From positions 1-20,350 of the IMG/VR virus record IMGVR_UViG_3300028895_000574: a stretch of DNA of 20,350 nucleotides; one strand, given 5' to 3'. The stretch comes from a virus. The notes under the pieces were generated by a model. That model did not search any database and was not told where the DNA came from. It saw nothing but the letters and a program-made list of their open reading frames with translations. Both the position numbers and the translations under genes were made by a program. Below, in pieces: positions 1 to 7,490 of this stretch (its first letter is position 1; each line of letters starts with the position of its first letter).

Positions 1-1
1 C

Positions 2-1321
2 CCTCGACTAAGGAAAGCGAATAAACGGATACGCAGAGTTGCTAATAGTAACGTACGGAGAGTAACTGCTCTTAGGCATCAAGCCGCAATGCTTAAAGCG
101 AATAAGAAGTTTATGCTTCTGATCGCGGGATATGCGTCTGGCAAAAGCCATACACTGCATTTATGTGTTATGTCCGATATTGCGCAGTATCCAGGGATTA
201 AAATATTAGTCTTGGCGCCATCATACGATTTGTTAAGACTAAACAACGTACCAGCACTACTAGAAATGCTGGATGAATGGGGATTAAAATACGTATTTAA
301 TAAATCTGAGTACATTATTCATGTTGCGAATGGTGCACAGATTATTTTACGTTCAATGGATAATCCTCAAAGAATCGTTGCTTTCGAAGTAGCCAGGAGC
401 TATATCGATGAAGCAGACGTTCCAACGCTGAATAGAATGGAAGAAGCTTGGAATAAGACTTTAGGCCGTACTCGACAGGTTATCTTTGATAGTCGTAATC
501 AAATGGTAACCAACCGAGTATGGGCCTTTAGTACACCAGAGGGTTATAAATTTTGTTATAAACGCTGGGTTAAACAAGGTGGACCTCAATATGGCATCGT
601 ACGAGCTAAAACAATGGATAATCCGTACATACCGTCGGATTTTGTCCAGTCTCTGCGAGACACCTATCCGGCGAATCTCATTGAAGCTTACCTTAATGGC
701 GAATTTGTTAATCTTACTAGTGGTGCTGTTTATTATGCTTTTGACAGATCGGTAAATCATTCTGACGAGACCATAATATCTACCGAGAACTATAAAGAAC
801 CATTATTTGTCGGTATGGATTTTAACGTTAATCATCAGGCGACTGTTGTTTATATTGAAAGAGTGGTTGACGGAAAGAAAGCGTACATCGCAGCTAAGGA
901 GTTTAAAGATTTGCGAGACACACCAGACACTATCGAGGCTCTTAAGAATGCCTTTGAAGGTCATAAGATTACGGTTTATCCAGATAATACTGGTAAAAGC
1001 GAGCATAGTACTGGTACAGGTGTTTCCGATCATTCCTTATTACGCGATGCGAAGTTTATTGTTAAGACTACGTCGACAAATCCATTAGTTAAGGACAGGG
1101 TTGCGACGTTAAATGGAGCATTCGAGAATGGGACGCTGTTTGTCAATACTAACGAATGCCCTGAATTTACTGAAGCTTTGGAACAACAAATTTACGATGT
1201 GTCGGGGCGCCCCGATAAAGCTTCTGGTCTTGACCATATTAATGATGCAGGTGGTTATCCTATTTGTTATTTGATGCCTCTTGTTAACAGAAAAGCTTAT
1301 TTGACTATGGTAGCAATGTAA
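2..1321 (+). CDS. terL: Terminase large subunit, 5' partial
   Basis: ATP-driven DNA packaging motor and headful or cos nuclease, docking on the portal. The frame is open to the window edge. The first ATG (position 89) lies inside a conserved-looking stretch, RHQAAMLKANKKF, so I take the true start to be upstream. Counting from position 2, Walker A is GYASGKS (about residues 43-49). A Walker B-like YIDEAD follows in the ATPase half, then a motif-III-like FSTPEG. The C-terminal nuclease half shows acidic residues expected of the RNase H fold: GMDFN, then YPDNTG, then DHINDAGGY. This layout fits the large-terminase family; the exact Pfam subgroup is not certain. The stop overlaps the portal start by one base (TAATG), so the two are translationally coupled. 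Small terminase is not in the window. Confidence 0.93.
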   Translation, partial: PRLRKANKRIRRVANSNVRRVTALRHQAAMLKANKKFMLLIAGYASGKSHTLHLCVMSDIAQYPGIKILVLAPSYDLLRLNNVPALLEMLDEWGLKYVFNKSEYIIHVANGAQIILRSMDNPQRIVAFEVARSYIDEADVPTLNRMEEAWNKTLGRTRQVIFDSRNQMVTNRVWAFSTPEGYKFCYKRWVKQGGPQYGIVRAKTMDNPYIPSDFVQSLRDTYPANLIEAYLNGEFVNLTSGAVYYAFDRSVNHSDETIISTENYKEPLFVGMDFNVNHQATVVYIERVVDGKKAYIAAKEFKDLRDTPDTIEALKNAFEGHKITVYPDNTGKSEHSTGTGVSDHSLLRDAKFIVKTTSTNPLVKDRVATLNGAFENGTLFVNTNECPEFTEALEQQIYDVSGRPDKASGLDHINDAGGYPICYLMPLVNRKAYLTMVAM

Positions 1322-2844
1322 TGGCTGTTTTGCCTGAAGAATTTAATATAGCTGAAGCGATTAATAGCGAATATTCACGCCATAGCTTCAAATGGACTAC
1401 TGTTCGTGATTCCTTAGCTGGTGAAGCTGCTATCAAAAAGGCTAACGAGAAATATTTACCTATGCCTTCTGCGATGCTTAAAGCTGAAGCACTCGCAACA
1501 AGTACACAAGGTTCTATAACACAAGATAATCCAAATTACCATACCAATCAACCATACGCAGCATACAAATCGCGTGCACGCTTCCCCGAACTCGCTGATG
1601 CCACGTTAAGAGGCATTATTGGCCTTATCCTTCGTAACCCCTCTGCTTATCATTCACTACCTGGTAGCTACATTGAGGAGAATGCCACTAAAGACGGCAA
1701 ATCTCTTAGAGAACTTGAACTGCAAATTGATACAGAAGTTATGGCGATGGGCCGTGCGGGTATTTTAGCTGATCCTGATGAATCAGATAACATGCCCAAA
1801 ATTGTTACTTACGCTCCAGAAGATGTTCTTAACTGGGAAACAAAAGGTACAGGCGAAGACATCGAAGTCACAAGTGTATTACTTCGCGACAACTCTGAGT
1901 CTAAAAACTTTTGGGAAACGCAGAGTAGTAAAGAAAAGCATTTACTTTTAATTATCAATGAAGATGGTCTATATGAAATTGGAGAATATGAAAATGGAAA
2001 GCTTATACGCTCTCGTATTCCTACTGTTTTAGGTAAAGCTTTAACTTATATTCCATTTGTATTTGTTGGTACAATGGATATTACCGCCGATGTAGATTCT
2101 GCTCCTCTTTGGCCATTATCAAATATATCAGTTTCTATTTACCAAGTAATCGCAGATCTTCGAAATGCTCAATTTATGTCATGTAATCCTATGCTAACTA
2201 TTTCTGGTGTCGACAAAGATGGTATACCGACGGCTGTTGGCTCAAGTATAGCACTTATTTTAGAAGCACATACAGCTAAAGCGTATTATCCTAAGACGGA
2301 TACTTCAGCTTTAGAACATGTTCGCTTATATATTCGTGATCTACAGACCGAAGCTATTCGTTTTGGAGCTAATTTGCTTGGTAATGACTCAACACAAGCA
2401 GAATCTGGTGAAGCTATACGTCTAAAGCAATCTATGTCTTCTGCGACAGTTGCTTCAGTAGTTGCAACTGTAGGAATTGGTCTTCAACGATTGCTTAATA
2501 TGATCGCAGAATGGCTCGGACGCAGTAAATCAGCTGAAGTTAAGGTGAATACCGAATTCTCTAGCTTCCAGATGACTGCAAATGAACAAATTGCGCTTGT
2601 GCAATCATGGCAAGCAGGTTTGTTGAGTACTGATACTGCTCTGGAAAACTTCAGAAAAGCTGGTATGCTTCAAGAAGGTGAAGATTCTGACGCAGAAATT
2701 GAACGTTTAAAGGAAGATACGTATCGTAAACAGCTACAAGCTGAGCAGGACGCTAAAAAACTTGATAAGGGACCAAAAGGAGCAAATAAAGACGGTAGTC
2801 TGAATTTACCTGAAGGGTCTGAACCAAATCCTGCGGTTTCGTAG
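1321..2844 (+). CDS. Portal protein (DUF4055-like)
   Basis: Forms the dodecameric DNA channel at one capsid vertex and is the docking site for terminase and the neck. The 507-residue length and the position directly after terL and before a scaffold fit a portal. The N-terminal part (YLPMPSAML, then YAAYKSRARF, then a hydrophobic LRGIIGLILRNP) resembles the DUF4055 group of phage portals as I know it. The middle is mixed alpha/beta. A helical segment around residues 340-400 contains QAESGEAIRLKQS, typical of portal wing/stem helices. The C-terminal tail is Lys/Gln/Gly-rich and low complexity. Start ATG shares one base with the terL stop and has no good Shine-Dalgarno, so translation is probably coupled. 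The family assignment is recall, not a search. Confidence 0.85.
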   Translation: MAVLPEEFNIAEAINSEYSRHSFKWTTVRDSLAGEAAIKKANEKYLPMPSAMLKAEALATSTQGSITQDNPNYHTNQPYAAYKSRARFPELADATLRGIIGLILRNPSAYHSLPGSYIEENATKDGKSLRELELQIDTEVMAMGRAGILADPDESDNMPKIVTYAPEDVLNWETKGTGEDIEVTSVLLRDNSESKNFWETQSSKEKHLLLIINEDGLYEIGEYENGKLIRSRIPTVLGKALTYIPFVFVGTMDITADVDSAPLWPLSNISVSIYQVIADLRNAQFMSCNPMLTISGVDKDGIPTAVGSSIALILEAHTAKAYYPKTDTSALEHVRLYIRDLQTEAIRFGANLLGNDSTQAESGEAIRLKQSMSSATVASVVATVGIGLQRLLNMIAEWLGRSKSAEVKVNTEFSSFQMTANEQIALVQSWQAGLLSTDTALENFRKAGMLQEGEDSDAEIERLKEDTYRKQLQAEQDAKKLDKGPKGANKDGSLNLPEGSEPNPAVS

Positions 2845-2875
2845 GGTTATTTACTATAATTAGGAGATTTAACTA

Positions 2876-3691
2876 ATGTTTAAAATGAAACACATCCTCA
2901 GTGAGGGTGAACCTGGTCAAGGCGGCGGTGCCGGCGGCGAAACTATCGAGCAATTGCAAGCTAAACTAGCTGAAATGCAGACAGCGATGTCTGAACAAAA
3001 TGATGAGATTGGTCGATTGCGTAAGCATAGCCAGAAACTTTTAGACGAAAAGAAGGTTCTTAAAACTAATTTGGACAAATTTGAAGGCATTGATCTTGAG
3101 TCAATGACTAAAATGATGGAGCAATTTGAGAACAATGAAGAAGCTCAATTGCTCGCAAATGGTAAATTTGATGATGTTATGAATCGTCGTACTGAAAAAA
3201 TGCGATTGAATTTCGAAAACAAAATCGAAGAACTTACAAATCAGAACACTGAATTGCAAAATGAACGTTCTGGTCTTCAAAATAAATACAATGACGCAGT
3301 GGTTAACAACTATTTGCGAGCGGCAGCTGAGCAAGCAAATGTTTTGCCTTCAGCTATAGATGATGTCCTCGCACGTGCGAAAGGCACTTTCAGTGTTCTA
3401 GATAATGGTGATCTTGAAGCTCGTGATAGTGATGGTAACCTTCGTACAGTAGGTAACAAACAGTTAACTCCTGAGTTGTTTGTAGATAGTTTGAAGGAAA
3501 CAGCTCCACATTACTGGCCTGCTAGTCAGTCTGGTGGTGCAAATGGCGGTGCCGGTGGCGGCGGCAAACAGGTGAATCCGTTTATTAAGGGTTCCAAGGA
3601 TTACAATATTACTGAACAAGCTCGTTTACGTAAGAGTGATCCACAATTAGCGCAACAATTCGCAGAAGAAGCTGCGGCTGCTGCCAGCTAA
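2876..3691 (+). CDS. Capsid scaffold protein
   Basis: Probably the internal scaffold guiding capsid assembly. The 271-residue protein lies between portal and major capsid genes. It begins with a short Gly-rich N terminus, followed by a long, charged, heptad-like coiled coil (about residues 22-140, rich in Glu, Lys, Gln, Asn). A small folded region follows (NYLRAAAEQANVLPSAIDDV, then FSVLDNGDLEARDSDGNLR). The protein ends in a Gly-rich linker and an acidic/Ala-rich tail. This layout is typical of scaffolds. Start ATG 2876 is set by AGGAG at 2862-2866 with nine bases spacing; an internal ATG at 2885 is too far from it. I see no protease motif, so no claim is made about cleavage. Confidence 0.75.
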   Translation: MFKMKHILSEGEPGQGGGAGGETIEQLQAKLAEMQTAMSEQNDEIGRLRKHSQKLLDEKKVLKTNLDKFEGIDLESMTKMMEQFENNEEAQLLANGKFDDVMNRRTEKMRLNFENKIEELTNQNTELQNERSGLQNKYNDAVVNNYLRAAAEQANVLPSAIDDVLARAKGTFSVLDNGDLEARDSDGNLRTVGNKQLTPELFVDSLKETAPHYWPASQSGGANGGAGGGGKQVNPFIKGSKDYNITEQARLRKSDPQLAQQFAEEAAAAAS

Positions 3692-3702
3692 TTTATTTAT
3701 CA

Positions 3703-3717
3703 GCTAGTTGTGCTAGC
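3703..3717 (+). terminator. Small stem-loop before the capsid gene
   Basis: GCTAG (3703-3707) and CTAGC (3713-3717) are perfect reverse complements around TTGTG. A T-G pair inside makes a six-pair stem. T-rich sequence follows (ACTTTTTACTTTTTATTG) but only after about eight bases, so it is a poor rho-independent terminator. A transcript-processing or attenuation role upstream of the highly expressed capsid gene is equally possible. Confidence 0.25.
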
Positions 3718-3756
3718 AATTAACTTTTTACTTTTTATTGATATGAGGAATATAAA

Positions 3757-4767
3757 ATGGCTGAAGTAAGACTAGCTGATGTCTATGAACCATTAACTTT
3801 TAACCAGGCAGTTCAAGAAGCTGCCATCGAACTGAATGCATTTGCGCAGTCAGGTGTTCTTATTGGCGATCAGCGTATCGACGCTATGGCTAATGTCGGC
3901 GGTTCAATTGGTGAACTACCTTTCTACCTGGGTATGACAAATGATGAGCCTAACTACTCATCTGATGATCCAGGTGTTACTAGTACTCCTGCTAAAATTA
4001 GTGGTGCCAAGCAGATCTTCCGTAAAGCTATGATGAACAAATCCTGGTCTACCATGGATCTGTCGCGTGAACTGGCTCTGTCTGATCCTTTGGCGGCTAT
4101 CACTGATCGTGTTGGTCAGTACTGGGCATCTGCCATTAATCGTCGTTGTATTCAGACTGCTATGGGTCTTTTGGCTGATAACTCTGCTAATGATGCTGGT
4201 GATATGATTTACTCTATCGCTACTGATGACGCAGCAGCTATCACCGACGCTGAGCGTATTTCTGCTGACGCAGTTATCGCAGCTGCTGGTACTATGGGTG
4301 ACCATGCCAAGACTCTGTCTGTTATCGCTATGCACTCTGTTGTTTATCAGCGTCTGCAGCGTCAAGATCTGATTGCATACATCCAGCCTTCAAACACTGA
4401 CATCCAGATTCCTACTTATCTAGGTTATCGTGTAGTTGTTGATGATGCTATGCCAGCTGTCGCCGGTACAAACCGTATTACTTACACAACTGTACTGTTC
4501 TCAATTGCTGCTCTGGCATTTGGTCAAGGTACTCCTGAAATGCCTTCAGAAATGGAACGTAAACCAGATTCTGGCAATGGTGGTGGTCAGGATATTCTGT
4601 ACTCTCGTCGTACTGATATCATCCATCCTCAGGGCTTCCAGTTTACTTCTGCCTCTGTTGCTGGTCAGTCACCAACTGAAGCTGAATTGGCTGGTGCTAC
4701 CAACTGGGATCGTGTATTTGCAGAACGTAAGAATGTCGGTATCGCATTCCTGCAGACCAACGGTTAA
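3757..4767 (+). CDS. Major capsid protein
   Basis: Main shell subunit, expected HK97 fold. It is 336 residues and directly follows the scaffold. Segments typical of HK97-type coats are visible: a regular helical stretch around residues 100-140, then AMHSVVYQRLQRQDL and a conserved-looking TYLGYRVVVDDAMP in the C-terminal half, followed by a beta strand TTVLFSIAALAFGQG. The start is supported by GAGGAA at 3745-3750. Codon use differs from its neighbours: CTG Leu and CGT Arg are preferred, the pattern of a highly expressed virion gene. No delta domain is obvious because a separate scaffold gene is present. Confidence 0.9.
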   Translation: MAEVRLADVYEPLTFNQAVQEAAIELNAFAQSGVLIGDQRIDAMANVGGSIGELPFYLGMTNDEPNYSSDDPGVTSTPAKISGAKQIFRKAMMNKSWSTMDLSRELALSDPLAAITDRVGQYWASAINRRCIQTAMGLLADNSANDAGDMIYSIATDDAAAITDAERISADAVIAAAGTMGDHAKTLSVIAMHSVVYQRLQRQDLIAYIQPSNTDIQIPTYLGYRVVVDDAMPAVAGTNRITYTTVLFSIAALAFGQGTPEMPSEMERKPDSGNGGGQDILYSRRTDIIHPQGFQFTSASVAGQSPTEAELAGATNWDRVFAERKNVGIAFLQTNG

Positions 4768-4795
4768 TATTTTTTAATCAGACAAGGATGTCGAA

Positions 4796-4822
4796 ATGGA
4801 AACATGGATGTTCCTTAACTGA
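4796..4822 (+). CDS. Possible 8-codon leader peptide
   Basis: An ATG at 4796 opens the reading frame METWMFLN, ending at TGA 4820-4822. It is preceded by AAGGA at 4784-4788 at seven bases spacing. Its stop overlaps the GAGGA ribosome site of the next gene, so a ribosome finishing here would reload onto that gene. It could be a coupling peptide or chance; nothing else supports it. Confidence 0.2.
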   Translation: METWMFLN

Positions 4823-4831
4823 GGATTGATT

Positions 4832-5080
4832 ATGTCTGAAACGAAACTAACTCCTGAGCAAGAAGCGGCTCGTAAGAAAGCAGAAGCTGGGCAGGGTGCT
4901 GGTAAAGCTCCCGAAGCAGCCAAAAAAGAGACTCCAGCTGTTAAGCAAGCTTCACTCGCCGATTGTCTTGCTCAAGATCGTAAGGCTCGTGAAGCTGAAC
5001 TAGCTCGCAAACGTGAAGAAGAAGCTGTTGAAGCTGAAGTTCGTAAGCGTGTGCTGGCTGAAATGAAAACAAAAGGTTAA
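4832..5080 (+). CDS. Small charged helical protein, unknown role
   Basis: Not recognised. It is 82 residues, almost entirely Ala, Glu, Lys and Arg, with predicted long helices (TPEQEAARKKAEAG, then AREAELARKREEEAVEAEV). One Cys is present and there are few hydrophobics. Such proteins after a capsid gene may be head-associated or assembly helpers, but that is inference from position only. I place the start at ATG 4832 because GAGGA (4821-4825) lies six bases upstream. The in-frame TTG at 4826 directly abuts the ribosome site and is too close. The stop codon lies inside a hairpin (see 5071-5089). Confidence 0.65.
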   Translation: MSETKLTPEQEAARKKAEAGQGAGKAPEAAKKETPAVKQASLADCLAQDRKAREAELARKREEEAVEAEVRKRVLAEMKTKG

Positions 5081-5089
5081 TAACCTTTT
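5071..5089 (+). terminator. AT-rich hairpin spanning a stop codon
   Basis: AAAAGGTT (5071-5078) pairs with AACCTTTT (5082-5089) around a three-base loop, followed by one more T. The stem has only two G-C pairs, so termination would be weak. The 3' arm (CCTTT, 5084-5088) can instead pair with AAAGG at 5094-5098, which is the ribosome site of the next gene. The two hairpins exclude each other. Confidence 0.3.
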
Positions 5090-5105
5090 TACCAAAGGAA
5101 CGATG

Positions 5106-5636
5106 ATGAGAAATTTTTTAGTTGTTTTATTTCTGATGCTGTTTACGGTTATTGCCGTAGCAGCTGAAGATTTTACTTTGTGGACAAACGAAGTTTTTAC
5201 TGCTCCACCTGAAGGTTGGGAAGGTACTATTGCTACTAGCGATACTGTATCGAACAACAATGGGTTGAATGGTCTTGAACTCATTATTGAATATGAAGCA
5301 TTAGCACCTGATGGTAAAGATGCTCCAGCTGATTATAAACTATCTGCTATTATCGAACAGCAAACTGGCACTCATTGGTACCCTGTTGCTTATCAATTTC
5401 GCCATATCAAAAGTTCTGAAACGCCGACAAAGCGGATCATTATTTTAGGACCTAATGTTCCTGATTTTAATGGTTCAGAAAATTTAATGTATGTTGGTGA
5501 TACTGCTATTGCTGCTCAAAGTTTTAACCCTGGGACACTGGGGGATAAATTTCGTGTTGTTTTAACAGTTGATAATACTGGTACAGCTGATCTTACTGGT
5601 TTTACAGTAACAGCATTTGGTAGGAAAACTGACTAA
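5106..5636 (+). CDS. Putative exported beta-sandwich protein
   Basis: Function unknown. About 176 residues. The N terminus looks like a Sec signal peptide: MRN, then an uninterrupted hydrophobic run FLVVLFLMLFTVIAV, then a small-residue cleavage region (VAA before EDF). The remainder is soluble and beta-rich, with no further membrane segment; the C terminus (FRVVLTVDNTGTADLTGFTV) reads like an Ig-type strand pair. A signal peptide is unusual in a virion assembly operon. The mature part could be periplasmic, or the segment could be an N-terminal membrane anchor. Two tandem ATGs (5103, 5106) exist. The second is preferred because AGGA at 5096-5099 sits six bases upstream of it, against three for the first. 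The stop overlaps the next start (TAATG). Confidence 0.75.
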   Translation: MRNFLVVLFLMLFTVIAVAAEDFTLWTNEVFTAPPEGWEGTIATSDTVSNNNGLNGLELIIEYEALAPDGKDAPADYKLSAIIEQQTGTHWYPVAYQFRHIKSSETPTKRIIILGPNVPDFNGSENLMYVGDTAIAAQSFNPGTLGDKFRVVLTVDNTGTADLTGFTVTAFGRKTD

Positions 5637-5845
5637 TGCAAAAAGTTTGGCGCCTAGACGGCACAGTTTTGTGTGATATTTCTGTTTGGATTAACGATTG
5701 TGAATCTGAAGAGGAAGCCATTCAACGCATATCTGAAGCCTCTAGCGCTGAATTTTTTAAAATTACGTCAATTAAGCATATTCATCCTCGTAAAGAAACG
5801 ATGACTATCCTTAAATCACGTGAATCAACTGGAGATAATCCGTAA
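5636..5845 (+). CDS. Small hypothetical protein
   Basis: Not recognised. It is 69 residues: an N-terminal beta hairpin-like stretch (MQKVWRLDGTVLCDISVWI), an acidic helix (ESEEEAIQRISEA), another strand, and a basic tail. It overlaps both neighbours by one base (TAATG at each end), and AGGA at 5622-5625 supports the start. The tight packing argues that it is a real gene of the same transcription unit, acting with the flanking virion-type proteins. Its length and lack of signal or membrane segment give no functional clue. Confidence 0.6.
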   Translation: MQKVWRLDGTVLCDISVWINDCESEEEAIQRISEASSAEFFKITSIKHIHPRKETMTILKSRESTGDNP

Positions 5846-7479
5846 TGACAGCTGTAGCTGTAGCCGCTGATAACCTTCGCGCTGATCCGATGGACACAAC
5901 TGTTAATACTGGAGGTATTGGTGGTGGTGCTGGTGAAGGTATTGAAACTGATGTATATTATCAGAATGACGCGGCTATATCTCGTAAAGTTACAGCGCAT
6001 GGATTTTTTTCTGATACTGGTGCTCAACGCGACATGACAGTAACAGGTCGCAAGACGTGGCTTGTTAAATGCGCAGTAACCAACTATGGTGGTGTTACAA
6101 ATTTAGAACTTAGATTGGGTACAGCAGCTGGTGTATACTGGCAGTATATTATAGCGAACAATACAACTAAGCTGTATCCCCCAAAAGGTGGATTCTTAAT
6201 TTTAGCCATTGATCCCAGTGCTGGCTATGAAGATTCTGCTGTTGGTGGCATGATTGTAGGGTCTAACAATGTTTTAGATTACTTTGGCATTTATTGCGAA
6301 TGTAGCACATCTAAAGCTGAAAACTTAGTAATGGATGCTATCGATATAGGTTATGGCTTATATCTTACTGGTGGTGATGGCGCTGATGCTGATGGTGTAT
6401 TCCAAGATTTTGTTGATAATGATGAAGGCGATTCAACAAACGGTCGCTTTGGTTACGTAACAACAAACGAAGGTGTACTTAACGTACTAGGTAAGTTAAT
6501 TATTGGCGCAACTTCAGCGAGTGGAGTTAGAACTGCGTCTGCTACGGTTTTTGTCGACGCTGGTCAAACTGTTGTATTTCCTGATAATATGGCTGCTGCT
6601 GGTTTTTCTGGCTTAGAGTTAGACTTAGGTAATGCAACAACTGATATTTCTTTAGCTGGTAATAGTTATGTTGGTCGTGGTAACACAACAACTACTGATA
6701 CTAGACCAACATTAGAAGTATTTGGAACATCTGGTGTAGCAAATGTTGGTGCACCATTTACTAACTTTGCTTCGTTCTTACTTACGTCAGCATGTAGCGG
6801 TGCAATGACCATTAAAGATTCCGGTCTTTGCACTGTCGCTGGCGCAGATATCGCAGGAACTTATATAGAAGGTTGCACTGCATCATCAGCTTTACTTTGG
6901 AATACAAATGCTGATCCAAATGGTGAGCTTGACAATCTTACCGCTATTATGGGTGGTACAAATAGTCATGTTATTGAATTAGGAAGTAATACTCCTTCTA
7001 CAATTACTTTGACTGGACATTCTTATACTGGGTATAATGCGACAACTGGTTCGAATTTAGTAGCAAATAGTGGTCCAACTGACGCAGCTATATACAACAA
7101 TTCTGGTAAAGCAATAACAATTAATATTACCAATGGTGCTTCTCCATCAGTGAGAAATGGCGTTGGCGCAACTACTACTGTTGTTACAGGTCAAATTACA
7201 TTAAGTGTAACAGTTTTAGATGATGTTACAGGTAATCCAATAGGAACAAATTGTAGAGTTCAATTGGTGAAATCTTCAAATAAAGCTGTATTACTTAACA
7301 AAGCTTGCGATGTAAACGGTATTGCAAGTGAACAAATTAGCTATGACGCCGATACTGACGTCGAAGGCTGGGCAAGAGAAATGAGTTTGTCGGGAACTGA
7401 TTACGTGCCAAAAGATATATCTGGGCAGTATACTAGCTCAGGTTTTTCAGTAACAGTAAGATTAGAGCCGATAACTTAG
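5845..7479 (+). CDS. Large beta-rich virion protein (beta-helix-like)
   Basis: 544 residues, probably a virion accessory or fibre-type structural protein; not confidently assigned to a named family. The N-terminal 60 residues are Gly/Ala-rich and flexible. A beta-sandwich-like region follows (TWLVKCAVTNYGGVTNLELR), then from about residue 175 a long run of short strands separated by Gly/Asn/Ser turns (for example GYGLYLTGGDGADADG, then GLELDLGNATTDISL). This suggests a beta-solenoid. The last about 95 residues (from TGQITLSVTVLDDVTGNPIG) read as an Ig- or carboxypeptidase-regulatory-like domain. The start is supported by GGAGA at 5831-5835. Low Lys/Arg and high Thr/Gly/Asn content fit an exposed virion surface protein. 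Head decoration, fibre or whisker are the alternatives. Confidence 0.7.
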   Translation: MTAVAVAADNLRADPMDTTVNTGGIGGGAGEGIETDVYYQNDAAISRKVTAHGFFSDTGAQRDMTVTGRKTWLVKCAVTNYGGVTNLELRLGTAAGVYWQYIIANNTTKLYPPKGGFLILAIDPSAGYEDSAVGGMIVGSNNVLDYFGIYCECSTSKAENLVMDAIDIGYGLYLTGGDGADADGVFQDFVDNDEGDSTNGRFGYVTTNEGVLNVLGKLIIGATSASGVRTASATVFVDAGQTVVFPDNMAAAGFSGLELDLGNATTDISLAGNSYVGRGNTTTTDTRPTLEVFGTSGVANVGAPFTNFASFLLTSACSGAMTIKDSGLCTVAGADIAGTYIEGCTASSALLWNTNADPNGELDNLTAIMGGTNSHVIELGSNTPSTITLTGHSYTGYNATTGSNLVANSGPTDAAIYNNSGKAITINITNGASPSVRNGVGATTTVVTGQITLSVTVLDDVTGNPIGTNCRVQLVKSSNKAVLLNKACDVNGIASEQISYDADTDVEGWAREMSLSGTDYVPKDISGQYTSSGFSVTVRLEPIT

Positions 7480-7490
7480 GAGATTAATTT

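Noticed and set aside
807-1088. + strand 93-codon frame within terL
   Set aside because: It overlaps the terminase nuclease domain in another frame and has no family features.
2855-2860. Perfect TATAAT upstream of the scaffold gene
   Set aside because: No matching -35 box at about 17 bases, and the expected start of transcription (about 2867) would remove the AGGAG site needed by the gene.
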